64,000 nt of DNA from Mesorhizobium sp. B2-8-5 (GCF_006440675.2 NZ_CP083951.1:4869501-4933500); one strand, 5' to 3'. Numbered from the stretch's first letter, positions 55,723 through 64,000 are shown. The notes: generated by a model not told the origin, from the sequence alone. Numbers and translations: made by a program.

Positions 55723-56415
55723 ATGGCCCAGCACGGATACAAGCAGTTCTGCCCGCTATCGATGGCCGCCGAGGTGCTATGCACCCGCTGGACGATGGTG
55801 CTGATGCGCGAACTGGTGGCGGGCTCGACCCGCTTCAACGACCTGCGCCGCGGCGTGCCGAAAATGTCGCCGACCCTTCTGTCGCAACGGCTGAAGGAGC
55901 TGGAGCTGGCGGGGATCGTGGAGCGCCGGGAAGTCCCCGGCGAGAAGGGTATCTTCGACTATCGGTTGACCGAGGCGGGACGCGATTTGCGCCCGGTCGT
56001 CGAGGCAATGGGCTTTTGGGGACAGAAATGGGTCGAGTCCAGGCTCTCGTTGAAGAACCTCGATCCGTCCCTGCTAATGTGGGATATGCGGCGTAATCTG
56101 AACCCCTCGCCGCTGCCCGACGGAAGAACCGTGATACAATTTCTGTATCAGGATCTTCCGGCGTCGAAACGCTCGTGGTGGCTGATCGTCGAGAAGCATG
56201 GCGAGGTCGATTTGTGCTGGTACGATCCGGGCTTCGAGGTCGACCTCTACGTCTCGACCGATCTCCACACGATGACCGCAATCTGGATGGGCCTGCTGAC
56301 CGTCGAGACAGCCGGCGTGAAGGTCGTCCTGACCGGCGACAAGGCCATCGGCAGGAAGATGCAAACCTGGCTCGGGCTCAGCCCGTTCGCGGTCGAACCC
56401 AAGCGCGCAGCCTGA
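55723..56415 (+). CDS. HxlR-family regulator with extra C-terminal domain
   Basis: A 230-residue protein starting MAQHGYKQFCPLSMAAEVLC. The HxlR winged helix spans ~8-105 (CPLSMAAEVLCTRWTMVLMRELVAGSTRFNDLRRGVP, MSPTLLSQRLKELELAGIVERR), with a Cys near the N-terminus that may sense redox or electrophiles. Residues ~115-225 form an added domain (FLYQDLPASKRSWWLIVEKH, DLYVSTDLHTMTAIWMGLLT) resembling SCP2-like lipid-binding folds. Typical HxlR proteins are ~110-130 residues, so this is a two-domain form. Divergent from DUF1330. Confidence 0.85.
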   Translation: MAQHGYKQFCPLSMAAEVLCTRWTMVLMRELVAGSTRFNDLRRGVPKMSPTLLSQRLKELELAGIVERREVPGEKGIFDYRLTEAGRDLRPVVEAMGFWGQKWVESRLSLKNLDPSLLMWDMRRNLNPSPLPDGRTVIQFLYQDLPASKRSWWLIVEKHGEVDLCWYDPGFEVDLYVSTDLHTMTAIWMGLLTVETAGVKVVLTGDKAIGRKMQTWLGLSPFAVEPKRAA

Positions 56416-56467
56416 AGGCAGGCTTCGGCGATCCAGCCACGGTCGGCTGATCGCTCAAAGCCATGAA

Positions 56468-57457
56468 TCAAAGCTTGCCGCGGTTGCCGTCCTCGGCCGC
56501 CGGCGCCAGCCACCTCGCATATACCTCGCCGACAATGCCGCGCCGGAAGATGAGCACGCAGATCATGAAGATCAGGCCGGTGGCGATGGTCACCGGGAAG
56601 CCAGAGGTGGCAAGCGTGTTTTCCAGGCCTACGACAAGGCCGGCGCCGGCCACCGGACCGACCATGGTACCGATGCCGCCGAGCAGCGTCATCAGGATCA
56701 CCTCGCCCGACATCTGCCAGGTGACGTCGGTGAGAGTGGCGAACTGGAAGACGATCGCCTTGGTCGCGCCGGCGAAGCCGGCAAGGGCCGCCGACATGAC
56801 AAAGGCGGCGAGCTTGTAGCGGCCGACGGAATAGCCGAGCGAAATGGCGCGGTTCTCGTTTTCTCTTATCGAGCGCAGGATCATGCCGAAGGGCGAATTG
56901 ACGATGCGCCAGATGGCGAAGGCGCCGACGAGGAAGACGGCGAGCACGAAGAAATACATGTTCATGGTGACGTTGAGGTCGATGACGCCGAAGAGGTGGC
57001 CGCGAGGCACGCCCTGGATGCCGTCCTCGCCCTCGGTGAAGGGCGCCTGGACGCAGAAGAAATAGAACATCTGCGCCAGCGCAAGCGTGATCATCGAGAA
57101 ATAGATCCCCTGCCTTCGGATGGCGAGGAAGCCCATGACGAGGCCCATGCCCGCGGCACCCGCGGTGCCGAGCAGGATGGCTGCCTCCGGCGGCCAGCCC
57201 CAGGCTTTCACGGCGTAGGCGCAGAAATAGGCCGCACCGCCGAAGAAGGCGGCATGGCCGAAGGAAAGCAGGCCGGTGTAGCCGAGCAAGAGGTTGAAGG
57301 CGCAGGCGAACAAGGCGAAGCACAGCATCTTCATGACGAAGATCGGATAGACGAAGAAGGGCGCGGCAATCAGCGCCACGATGCCCAGCGCTATCAGTGC
57401 CCGTTCGAGCCTGAGCGAGGCGGCGGCGCGTTCCTGGTGAAGGGTTGCCTCGCTCAT
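56468..57457 (-). CDS. livM: Branched-chain amino-acid ABC transporter permease LivM
   Basis: A 329-residue membrane protein from ATG 57457 (MSEATLHQERAAASLRLERA); 57466 is three codons longer. LLLGYTGLLSFGHAAFFGGAAYF near residue 55, LAIRRQGIYFSMITLALAQMF and LRSIRENENRAISLGY (coupling helix EAA-like region) are LivM hallmarks. About nine helices. Last gene of the livKGFHM transcript order; nothing overlaps downstream. Confidence 0.92.
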   Translation of the reverse strand: MSEATLHQERAAASLRLERALIALGIVALIAAPFFVYPIFVMKMLCFALFACAFNLLLGYTGLLSFGHAAFFGGAAYFCAYAVKAWGWPPEAAILLGTAGAAGMGLVMGFLAIRRQGIYFSMITLALAQMFYFFCVQAPFTEGEDGIQGVPRGHLFGVIDLNVTMNMYFFVLAVFLVGAFAIWRIVNSPFGMILRSIRENENRAISLGYSVGRYKLAAFVMSAALAGFAGATKAIVFQFATLTDVTWQMSGEVILMTLLGGIGTMVGPVAGAGLVVGLENTLATSGFPVTIATGLIFMICVLIFRRGIVGEVYARWLAPAAEDGNRGKL

Positions 57458-57458
57458 C

Positions 57459-58346
57459 TCAGGCATCCCTTCCGAACAGGCCGGCCGGGCGCAAGAGCAG
57501 CACGATCACCATGATGACGAACACGACCAGGTTCGAGGCCTCCGGGTAAAAAACCTTGGTCAGGCCCTCGGCGAGGCCGAGCATGTAGCCGGTGACGATC
57601 GCGCCCAGGATCGAGCCCATGCCGCCGATCACGACGACGGCGAAGACGACGATGATCAGGTCCGAACCCATCAGCGGGCTGACCTGGTAGACGGGAGCGG
57701 CGAGAATGCCGGCGAGCCCCGCAAGGGCCGCGCCCAGCCCGTAGGTGAGCGTGAGCAGCAGCGGCACGTTGACGCCGAAGGCCTGCACCAGTTGCGGGTT
57801 CTCGGTCGCCGCGCGCAGATAGGAGCCAAGCCTCGTCTTTTCGATCAGCAGCCAGGTGCCGATGCAGACGATCAGCGAAGCCACCACCACCCAGCCGCGA
57901 TAATTGGGCAGGAACATGAAGCCGAGATTGGTTCCGCCGGCGAGCAGTGTCGGCACGGCATAGGGATTGCCCGAGACGCCGTAGTAATAGCGGAACACGC
58001 CTTCGATGACCAAGGCGAGGCCGAAGGTGAAGAGCAGGCCGTAAAGCGGGTCGAGGCGGTAGAGCCGCGACAGCGCGAGGCGCTCGACCGCCATGCCGAA
58101 CAGGCCGACGATAAGCGGCACAAGGACCAGCGCCGGCCAGTAGCCGATGCCCAAATGCACCAGCAGCAGATAGCCGATGAAGGCACCCAGCATATAGAGC
58201 GCGCCATGGGCAAAATTGATGATGCGCAGCAGGCCGAAGATAACGGCGAGGCCGAGGCTGAGCATGGCGTAGAAGGAGCCGTTGATCAGGCCGACAAGGA
58301 GTTGCCCGAGCAAGGCCTGGATGGGGATGCCGAAGACCGTCAACAT
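57459..58346 (-). CDS. livH: Branched-chain amino-acid ABC transporter permease LivH
   Basis: A 295-residue membrane protein from ATG 58346 (MLTVFGIPIQALLGQLLVGL). GSFYAMLSLGLAVIFGLLRIINFAHGALYMLGAFIGY is the LivH N-terminal signature, and RAATENPQLVQAFGVNVPLLL the coupling region. IVVFAVVVIGGMGSILGAIVTGYMLGLAEGL closes the protein. It ends 1 base before the livM start, and the two permeases form the transmembrane heterodimer. A start at 58412 is longer without a ribosome site. Confidence 0.92.
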   Translation of the reverse strand: MLTVFGIPIQALLGQLLVGLINGSFYAMLSLGLAVIFGLLRIINFAHGALYMLGAFIGYLLLVHLGIGYWPALVLVPLIVGLFGMAVERLALSRLYRLDPLYGLLFTFGLALVIEGVFRYYYGVSGNPYAVPTLLAGGTNLGFMFLPNYRGWVVVASLIVCIGTWLLIEKTRLGSYLRAATENPQLVQAFGVNVPLLLTLTYGLGAALAGLAGILAAPVYQVSPLMGSDLIIVVFAVVVIGGMGSILGAIVTGYMLGLAEGLTKVFYPEASNLVVFVIMVIVLLLRPAGLFGRDA

Positions 58347-58353
58347 GGCGCGA

Positions 58354-59058
58354 TCATACCCCCAGCACTTCGTGCAGCTTGTCGGTGTGCGCGGACAGCT
58401 GGCCGACGGCAAAACCCTCCACCACCTTGCCGTGGTCCATCAGGTAGAAGCGGTCGGCGATGCGGGCGGCGAAGCGGAAGTTCTGTTCCACCAGCAGGAT
58501 GGTCATGCCGCGCTTCTTCAGCGTCGCCAGCAGCTCGCCGATGCGCTGGACGATGACCGGCGCCAGGCCTTCGGTCGGCTCGTCGAGCAAAAGCATCTCG
58601 ACGCCGGTGCGCAGGATGCGCGCAATCGCCAGCATCTGCTGTTCGCCTCCGGACAGTTTTGTCCCTTGGCTGTCGCGGCGTTCCTTGAGGTTGGGGAAGA
58701 GCTCGAAGATTTCCTCCACGCTCATGCCGCCCTTGGCCACGACCGGCGGCAGGATCAGGTTCTCGTCGACGGTGAGGGTGGCGAAGATGCCGCGCTCCTC
58801 CGGCACGAAGCCGATGCCCTGATGGGCGACGCGGTGAAGCGGCAGGCCGATCAGGTCCTTGCCGTTGAAGGTGACGGAGCCGGTGCGCTTGCGGATCAGG
58901 CCCATGATGGCGCGCAACGTCGTCGTCTTGCCAACACCGTTGCGGCCGAGCAGCGTCACGGTCTCGCCGCGCCTGACATCGAGGTCGACGCCGTGCAGCG
59001 CATGGCCTTCGCCATACCAGGCGTGGAGGTCGCGCACGGCAAGCAGCGGCTCACTCAT
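58354..59058 (-). CDS. livF: Branched-chain amino-acid ABC transporter ATPase LivF
   Basis: A 234-residue ATPase from ATG 59058 (MSEPLLAVRDLHAWYGEGHA). Walker A GRNGVGKTTTLRA, Q-loop region GIGFVPEERGIFATLTVDEN, signature LSGGEQQMLAIARIL and Walker B LLLDEPTEGLAPVI are all present, ending VLLVEQNFRFA. The LAPVIV-x-x-I motif is typical for LivF. Overlaps livG by 8 bases and lies 7 bases from livH. Confidence 0.93.
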   Translation of the reverse strand: MSEPLLAVRDLHAWYGEGHALHGVDLDVRRGETVTLLGRNGVGKTTTLRAIMGLIRKRTGSVTFNGKDLIGLPLHRVAHQGIGFVPEERGIFATLTVDENLILPPVVAKGGMSVEEIFELFPNLKERRDSQGTKLSGGEQQMLAIARILRTGVEMLLLDEPTEGLAPVIVQRIGELLATLKKRGMTILLVEQNFRFAARIADRFYLMDHGKVVEGFAVGQLSAHTDKLHEVLGV

Positions 59059-59851
59059 GCTCGGTTCCCATGTAAGCGACGCGCACGCGCTCGTCCTGGC
59101 TGACGGTGGCATAGTCGCCGGCCGCCAGCACCTGGCCACGCTGCATGACGGTGATCCAGTCGCAGAGGTCGGCAACCACGGTAAGATTGTGCTCGACCAT
59201 CAGCACGGCGCGGTCCTTCGCCAACGAGCGGATGATGCCGGAGATCATGCCGACATCCTCATGTCCCATGCCGGCCATCGGCTCGTCGAGCAGAAGCACT
59301 TTCGGGTCGAGCGCCAGCGTGGTCGCGATCTCCAGCACGCGCTTGCGGCCGTAGGAAAGATCGCCGGCGAGCCGATACGCCGCGTCGTCAAGACCTACGA
59401 TGGCGAGCAGCTCGCTCGCCCTTGGCGTGAGCTGATCCAGTGCGGCGACCGGGCGCCAGAACTGGTAGCCGAGCCCGCCCGGACGCTGCAGCGCCACGCG
59501 CACATTGTCGAGCACGGAGAGATGCGGAAAGATCGCCGATATCTGGAAGGAACGGACGAGGCCCATACGCGCCACTTTAGCCGGCGGCGCGCGGGTGATG
59601 TCGGTGCCGAGCAATTCGATCCTGCCGCTGGTCGGCTGCAGGAATTTGGTCAACAGGTTGAAGATGGTGGTCTTGCCGGCGCCGTTCGGGCCGATCAGCG
59701 CATGGATTTTTGCGTGATGGACGTCGAGGTCGACATCCTTCACCGCGACGAAGCCGGCGAAGTCGCGCCTGAGGCCGCGGGCGGAAAGCACCACCCGCGG
59801 CGCCTGATCGGTGCTGTCCGGGCGAACAGCGGTGGCGGTGTCGAGCGTCAC
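59051..59851 (-). CDS. livG: Branched-chain amino-acid ABC transporter ATPase LivG
   Basis: A 266-residue ATPase. Walker A GPNGAGKTTIFNLLTKFLQP, GLVRSFQISAIFPHLSVLDN (Q-loop), LSYGRKRVLEIATTLALDPKVLLLDEPMAGMGHEDV (signature and Walker B with the LivG-type AGM) and VEHNLTVV. The N-terminal ~25 residues before LSARGLRRDFAGF are an extra Ala/Pro/Thr-rich stretch. The start overlaps the livK stop by four bases. Confidence 0.93.
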   Translation of the reverse strand: MTLDTATAVRPDSTDQAPRVVLSARGLRRDFAGFVAVKDVDLDVHHAKIHALIGPNGAGKTTIFNLLTKFLQPTSGRIELLGTDITRAPPAKVARMGLVRSFQISAIFPHLSVLDNVRVALQRPGGLGYQFWRPVAALDQLTPRASELLAIVGLDDAAYRLAGDLSYGRKRVLEIATTLALDPKVLLLDEPMAGMGHEDVGMISGIIRSLAKDRAVLMVEHNLTVVADLCDWITVMQRGQVLAAGDYATVSQDERVRVAYMGTEHE

Positions 59852-61056
59852 TTGGTGACGAGCGGGCAGCCGCTGTCTTCGGCCTTCATGAAGGCCTTGT
59901 CGCCCGGAATGGTCGCCAGATAGGTGTAGTAGTCCCAGTCCTTCTTCGACTCTTCCGGCTTCTTGACCTGGTAGAGATACATGTCGTGCACCATCGAGCC
60001 GTCGGCCTGCACCTTGCCGTTGGCGGTGAAGACGTCGTTGACCGGCATTTCATGCAGTTCCTTGGCCACGGCCCCGGTCTCGTCGGTGCCGGCCTTGTCG
60101 ATGGCCTTCAGATACTGCGTCACCGCCGAGTAGGTGCCGGCCTGGATCATGTTCGGCATGCGGTTGGTGCGCTTGAAGAAGCGTTGGGCGAATTCGCGGC
60201 TCTTGTCGTCGCGGTCCCAGTAAAAGCCTTCGGTCAGCACCACGCCCTGCGCCGCCTGGAGGCCGAGCCCATGCACTTCGGCGAGCGTGAAGAGAAGTGC
60301 CGCCAGCCGCTGGCCGCCGGCGACGATGCCGAATTCCGCCGCCTGCTTGATCGAGTTCGAGGTGTCGAGGCCGGCATTGGCAAGCCCGACGATCTTGGCG
60401 CCGGAGGACTGCGCCTGGAGCAGGAAGGAGGAATAGTCGGTGGAGCCGAGCGGATAGCGCACCTCGCCCAGCACCTTGCCGCCGCTGGCTTCGACCAGCT
60501 TGGCGGTCTGGTCCTTGAGCGAATAGCCGAAGGCATAGTCGACGGTGATGAAATACCAGCTGTCGCCGCCCTGCTTGACCAACTCGCCGCCGGTGCCAAC
60601 AGCCTGCGAATGGGTGTCATAGGCCCAGTGAAAACCATAGGGCGAGCACTGCTTGCCGGTGAGGTCGGTGGAGGCTGCGCCGGTGACGATGTCGATCTTC
60701 TTCTTTTCCTTGGAAAGCCCCTGGACGGCCAAGGCCACGGAAGACGTCGTGAGCTCCATGATCGCGTCGACCTGCTCGGTGTCGTACCACTGGCGCGCGA
60801 TGTTGGAGGCGATGTCGGGCTTGTTCTGATGATCGGCGCTGACGATCTCGATCGGCGCGCCCTGCACCTTGCCGCCGAAATCCTCGACCGCCATCTTGGC
60901 GGCCTCGACCGACCACTTGCCGCCGAAATCGGCATAGACGCCCGACTGGTCGTTGAGGATGCCGATCTTGACCTTGCCGTCCGAGATTTCGCCGGCCGCG
61001 GCCGGCATTGCGGATGCCGCAAGGAGCGCGGCCGAGACGAGATAGGATGCTTTCAC
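59848..61056 (-). CDS. livK: Branched-chain amino-acid ABC transporter substrate-binding protein
   Basis: A 402-residue periplasmic protein from GTG 61056, chosen for the strong gggaggaaccacca site; signal peptide KASYLVSAALLAASAMPAAA. ISDGKVKIGILNDQSGVYAD, YRWYDTEQVDAIMELTTSSVA-like region, GFHWAYDTHSQAVGTGGELV and AQSSGAKIVGLANAGLDTSN fit the Peripla_BP_6 leucine-binding fold. Heads the livKGFHM operon. Ligand could be branched-chain or other amides; adjacency to amino-acid catabolic genes fits. Confidence 0.9.
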   Translation of the reverse strand: MKASYLVSAALLAASAMPAAAGEISDGKVKIGILNDQSGVYADFGGKWSVEAAKMAVEDFGGKVQGAPIEIVSADHQNKPDIASNIARQWYDTEQVDAIMELTTSSVALAVQGLSKEKKKIDIVTGAASTDLTGKQCSPYGFHWAYDTHSQAVGTGGELVKQGGDSWYFITVDYAFGYSLKDQTAKLVEASGGKVLGEVRYPLGSTDYSSFLLQAQSSGAKIVGLANAGLDTSNSIKQAAEFGIVAGGQRLAALLFTLAEVHGLGLQAAQGVVLTEGFYWDRDDKSREFAQRFFKRTNRMPNMIQAGTYSAVTQYLKAIDKAGTDETGAVAKELHEMPVNDVFTANGKVQADGSMVHDMYLYQVKKPEESKKDWDYYTYLATIPGDKAFMKAEDSGCPLVTK

Positions 61057-61346
61057 TGGTGGTTCCTCCCATATGGCAGCCATGGGAAACGCGGCTGCCT
61101 CGCGATGGTTCAACAGTTCCTTCGGATTTTGGATTGGAGCCTCGATCCCGCTCTGCCGCTCCTCCTCTCGCGGGTCCTCTTGTTTGCGGGCTGGGCCACG
61201 GCGTGCCTTGGGGGCACGGGCGCGAGCCTAGCACCACATGTCGCGGGCCGAGAATGCTATTTTCGTAGCATGGCAGAAGATTGGGATGACCAGTTGCCGG
61301 AGACGATCAAGGGGCGGTCGTATGGTGATGAGGCGCCCCGGGACGG

Positions 61347-61766
61347 TCAAGCGCGAGCGGCGGCTTTTCTGTCCTTTGTGTTGCCCTGATCGGCCAAGTG
61401 GTAAGGGACGATCAGAACCTCTGCAGGGATATGCCATTCACGATTGAGCTTGAAAACCATGTCCATCGTCAGCGCTCGCTTGCGGGCTAGAATCTCAGAT
61501 GCTCGCGACGCTGACCCGAGCAGCTTTATCAGCGCTTGCCTGCTGAGATTGGCCATCTCCATATGAGCAGTGATCGCGTCCACCGGGTCGGTTTCCGCAA
61601 TAGGGTAGTGTTTTTTTGTCTCGTATGCTTCGATAAGTTCAGCAAGAACATCGAAACGATCGGCGTCAGGCGTGTCGGGAACGGGCTCCTTGTCAAAATA
61701 GCGAGTGATCTCCGCAATCGCCCAATCGTAATCGGCGTCGGTCTTAATGGGTCGGATGTTGTCCAT
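61347..61766 (-). CDS. higA: HigA-type antitoxin with HTH
   Basis: A 139-residue protein from ATG 61766, overlapping the toxin stop as TGATG. IRPIKTDADYDWAIAEITRYFDKEP is the HigA-like N-terminus. MANLSRQALIKLLGSASRASEILARKRALTMDMVFKLNREWHIPAEVLI is the Xre/HTH domain that binds the operators at 62079-62117. Represses its own operon and neutralises the HigB nuclease. Confidence 0.88.
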   Translation of the reverse strand: MDNIRPIKTDADYDWAIAEITRYFDKEPVPDTPDADRFDVLAELIEAYETKKHYPIAETDPVDAITAHMEMANLSRQALIKLLGSASRASEILARKRALTMDMVFKLNREWHIPAEVLIVPYHLADQGNTKDRKAAARA

Positions 61767-62062
61767 CACACCTTCTCCGCGTCTGTCTTGTCGTACTCGA
61801 CGTGAGTGCCGACGAATTTGATGAGCACTCTCTTGAACGTGTAGCTTACATGCACAATCAGCCGATACTTATTGCCCGCAATGTCGAACACCGGACGGTT
61901 ATCAGCTACGAAATCGACATTTGCGCCGAACTGTTCCTTGACGTCAGCCGGTCCCTTCCAGTCGACCTTGCTCGATGCATTGAACCAGGCCGTCAGCGGC
62001 ATTCTGGATTGCGGATGCTTCGTCCAGAAGGTGACGAGCGTTTTCCTGCTGACGATTTGCAT
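61766..62062 (-). CDS. higB: HigB-type mRNA interferase toxin
   Basis: A 98-residue protein starting MQIVSRKTLVTFWTKHPQSR. PLTAWFNASSKVDWKGPADVKEQF, VDFVADNRPVFDIAGNKYRLIVHV and KFVGTHVEYDKTDAEKV match the HigB (RelE-fold) family: ribosome-associated mRNA cleavage. It is the first gene, as usual for higBA. Visibly lower GC than the flanks, suggesting horizontal transfer. Confidence 0.88.
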   Translation of the reverse strand: MQIVSRKTLVTFWTKHPQSRMPLTAWFNASSKVDWKGPADVKEQFGANVDFVADNRPVFDIAGNKYRLIVHVSYTFKRVLIKFVGTHVEYDKTDAEKV

Positions 62063-62078
62063 GCACCCATATAGCCAT

Positions 62079-62117
62079 TTCCCAAACTGGGAACAAAGGG
62101 TACTTACCCAAATTGGG
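62079..62117. promoter_or_regulatory. Paired operators of higBA
   Basis: TTCCCAAACTGGGAA at 62079-62093 and CCCAAATTGGG at 62107-62117 are near-identical inverted repeats, centres 26 bases apart, just upstream of higB. Two HigA dimers could bind side by side. Confidence 0.75.
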
Positions 62118-62140
62118 AAATATCCATCTCATCGACGCGC

Positions 62141-62848
62141 TCACCACGGCAGCGGCTTGCCGTCGCGAAAAAAGCCGCCGGTCGGGCCGTCGTCGGGCAA
62201 GGTCGCGGCCCAGACGATCCCGGCCGCTCCCTGCGCCACCGGGCGTCCGCCGGGACCGCCCATGTCGGTGGCGACCCAGCCGGGGCAGATCGAGTTGACC
62301 AGCACGCCCGCGCCGCGCAGCTCCGCGGCCAGGATGCGGGTCAGCGCGTTGAGCGTCGCCTTGCTGGTCGAATAGGCCGGGGCGCCGGCGCCCATCGAAG
62401 CGAGCGAGCCGCCTTCCGACGAGACGTTGACCAGCCGGCCATGACCGGAGGCACCGAGCAGCGGCGCGAAGGCGGCAGCGACGCGCCAGGCGCCGAAGAC
62501 ATTGGTCTCGAAGGCCTCGCGGATCACCGTCCAGTCGGGCTTGAGCGATCGCGCCGAAGGGTCGTAATGGATGGCGGCATTGTTGACCAAAACGTCGAGC
62601 TGGCCGAAGCGGCGCTCGACCTCGGCCGCGGCGCGCGCGGCCGCCTCGGGCGCGGCGACATCCAGCGCGATGGCTTCGACCTTGCCGCCAAGCCGCTTCG
62701 CCGCCGCCTCGCCCTTGGCAAGATCGCGCGCGCCGATCAGCACGGTGAAGCCGAGTTCGGCGAGTTGGTGCGCCGTTTCCAGGCCGATGCCCCGATTGCC
62801 GCCGGTGACGAGCGCCACCTTGCCGGAATGATCTGTGTGGCCGGTCAT
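62141..62848 (-). CDS. Short-chain dehydrogenase/reductase
   Basis: A 235-residue protein from ATG 62848 (MTGHTDHSGKVALVTGGNRG). VTGGNRGIGLETAHQLAELG is the NAD(P) loop, NNAA near residue 90, NVSSEGG and YSTSKAT the catalytic Ser and Tyr-x-x-x-Lys, and NSICPGWVATDMGGPG the substrate-loop region. It is close to the carbonyl-reductase-like classical SDRs. The first 12 residues of a longer frame have no support. Monocistronic. Confidence 0.9.
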   Translation of the reverse strand: MTGHTDHSGKVALVTGGNRGIGLETAHQLAELGFTVLIGARDLAKGEAAAKRLGGKVEAIALDVAAPEAAARAAAEVERRFGQLDVLVNNAAIHYDPSARSLKPDWTVIREAFETNVFGAWRVAAAFAPLLGASGHGRLVNVSSEGGSLASMGAGAPAYSTSKATLNALTRILAAELRGAGVLVNSICPGWVATDMGGPGGRPVAQGAAGIVWAATLPDDGPTGGFFRDGKPLPW

Positions 62849-63212
62849 TGCTTCCGCTCCTTCGGTTGTGCGTGTCGACAGCAAGATCGCATCGATCGCA
62901 CCGATTGATTAGAGTGAAGAGTTCGCAATCATTATGCGATTCAGTTCATGAGTGACGGGCAATTCCGAACCCCAGCAATATTCACCGCTGCCGAGGAACG
63001 CTATCGCATCTGAAAGCGCACCCTCGCGGGTCGCTACGCGGTCACCTTTGCCCAATGCACGAGGGCGACGACGCGCCGGACACAATCCAGAAACAAGATT
63101 CAACAGTCGGGAAAAACTCGCGAAAAGAGCGCCTGCCATAAGCGGCACCGGAGCAGCCGATGATTTGCGGCGCGCGACACAGGACATTGTTCTTAACCAA
63201 GGAATGCCGATT
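62849..63212. other. Intergenic region without a gene
   Basis: It contains a short block resembling the family-1 repeat core (gcgggtcgctacgcggtcacc) and otherwise no coding or promoter signal that I can support. Confidence 0.4.
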
Positions 63213-63521
63213 ATGAAAAAGACCGTTCTTTCCGCACTCGGCCTTGCCGTCGCGCTCGCTTTCGCGGTGCCGGCGCTGGGCACCACCGAAGCCAACGCCG
63301 CCGCGACGACCACCGCGACCACGACGACGACTGCTCCGGCCGCGACCACCGAGACGGCCAAGCCCGCCGCCAAGGCCGAGCACAAGAAGCATCATCGCAA
63401 GCATCACCGTCATCATGCCCGCAAGCATCATCACGTGAAGAAGCACTCCAAGCATCACGCCAAGAAGCATCACGTGCGCAAGCACCATGTAAAGAAGCAT
63501 GTTGCGAAGAAGGCCGCATAA
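63213..63521 (+). CDS. Exported His/Lys-rich protein (102 aa)
   Basis: Signal peptide MKKTVLSALGLAVALAFAVP with cleavage after ANA. The mature N-part is Ala/Thr-rich. The last ~45 residues are KHH/HKK repeats (HKKHHRKHHRHHARKHHHVK and so on). Such tails bind Ni, Cu or Zn, or bind polyanions such as envelope sugars. No transporter or chaperone is adjacent. caaggaatgccgatt precedes the ATG. A bidirectional terminator follows. Confidence 0.7.
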   Translation: MKKTVLSALGLAVALAFAVPALGTTEANAAATTTATTTTTAPAATTETAKPAAKAEHKKHHRKHHRHHARKHHHVKKHSKHHAKKHHVRKHHVKKHVAKKAA

Positions 63522-63596
63522 GGCCTGACGCGTTTCGAACTTCATGACCGGATGATCCCGGACCGCTTGTAAAGGGTTCAGGATCATCGCTTCCCG

Positions 63597-63629
63597 AAAA
63601 CGCCGCCCTCCTTCCGGGCGGCGTTTTTG
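63597..63629. terminator. Bidirectional intrinsic terminator
   Basis: GCCGCCC-tccttcc-GGGCGGC flanked by aaaac on the left and gtttttg on the right; serves the His-rich gene and the convergent YdeI-like gene. Confidence 0.8.
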
Positions 63630-63636
63630 TTTGCGT

Positions 63637-64000
63637 CTACGGCTTCTTCTTCTGCGGGTGGATCGCCTCGCCGCGCTTCAGCATCGCCACCAGATCGGCG
63701 ATCTTCTTCTTGCGGCCCGCCTCGGTCTTCATGTTGTGGGTGCGAAAAGCGAGCGCGAACCGGTTCTGCGCCGAAAGCTTCTCCAGCATTGCCCTTGCCT
63801 TCGGCTCGGCATCGATCGCGGCCTGCAGGTCGGGCGGGATGGTCATCTCCTTCGATCCGCCATAGGCGCGGTCCCAGCGGCCGTCGGCCTTGGCCGCCTC
63901 GACCTCGCGCAAGCCGTGGCTGGTCATGCGGCCCGCCTCGATCAGGCGCGCGACATTGTCGATGTTGATCTTGCTCCAGATGCTCTTCCTGCCGCGCGGG
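63637..64000 (-). CDS. YdeI/OmdA-like protein, C-terminal part
   Basis: The frame runs off the right edge. Visible residues read RGRKSIWSKINIDNVARLIE, AGRMTSHGLREVEAAKADGRW, then PPDLQAAIDAEPKARAMLEK, LSAQNRFALAFRTHNMKTEA and KKKIADLVAMLKRGEAIHPQ. These are the YdeI/OmpD-associated (bacteriocin-protection-like) family blocks, normally ~190-200 residues. An internal ATG at 63927 is not the true start. Cytosolic; role in envelope stress or antimicrobial resistance suggested for relatives. Confidence 0.85.
   Translation of the reverse strand, partial: PRGRKSIWSKINIDNVARLIEAGRMTSHGLREVEAAKADGRWDRAYGGSKEMTIPPDLQAAIDAEPKARAMLEKLSAQNRFALAFRTHNMKTEAGRKKKIADLVAMLKRGEAIHPQKKKP

Noticed and set aside
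61270..61389. 39-codon frame MAEDWDDQLPETIKGRSYGD
   Set aside because: No good ribosome site, and its end overlaps higA; could be chance.

Overview
The window is GC-rich chromosomal DNA of an alphaproteobacterium of the Hyphomicrobiales, most likely Mesorhizobium or a close relative. The pointers are the DUF982 and DUF6894 small proteins, an HWE-family sensor kinase, general-stress (EcfG-type) promoters of the form GGAAC-N16-CGTT, many small rhizobial-style stress proteins, and repeated palindromic intergenic elements. These calls come from reading the sequence and its translations; no database search was run.

Positions 1-15,200 are a decayed, mosaic podovirus-like prophage read mostly on the minus strand. 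It holds a portal protein, a T7 gp13-like protein, two internal-virion (ejection) proteins and a large terminase split into two pieces 4.7 kb apart. The second ejection protein ends in a WHH-type nuclease toxin domain and is followed at once by an immunity-like gene. Cargo and later insertions include an ISAs1-family element (7055-8218), a bestrophin gene, a lipoprotein gene, and an AT-rich three-gene operon led by a TIGR04255-type protein. The operon sits between a scrap of a second terminase and a 3' fragment of tRNA-Gly(CCC).

Positions 15,300-25,300 hold stress-type envelope genes, a short TDO-like dioxygenase divergent from an Lrp regulator, and an unusual secretion locus. That locus has a glycine/asparagine-rich repeat protein and a three-gene operon (single-pass protein, HTTM membrane protein, secreted SdrD-like protein). 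The two units share the same upstream DNA and the same first ~20 codons. A zinc-knuckle protein, an SPW protein and a PAS-HWE kinase follow.

Positions 25,300-44,700 are a dense field of small stress and membrane genes: CspA, CsbD, DUF892, three DUF982 genes, KGG protein, YihY, flavoproteins, an SDR, Crp/Fnr, an alpha/beta hydrolase and an Nramp-like transporter. A deletion scar fuses remnants of an mttB-like gene and a crp-like gene. Several of these genes have EcfG-like promoters, suggesting co-induction under stress.

Positions 44,700-64,000 are mostly amino-acid metabolism. They hold Lrp with AzlCD export, a PAS-GGDEF-EAL protein, a catabolic block with two paralogous diaminopropionate ammonia-lyases and two M20-type hydrolases under another Lrp regulator, and a complete livKGFHM ABC importer. 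An HxlR/DUF1330 divergent pair with a clear operator, a higBA toxin-antitoxin pair with paired operators, an SDR, a Lys/His-rich exported protein and a partial YdeI-like gene complete the window.
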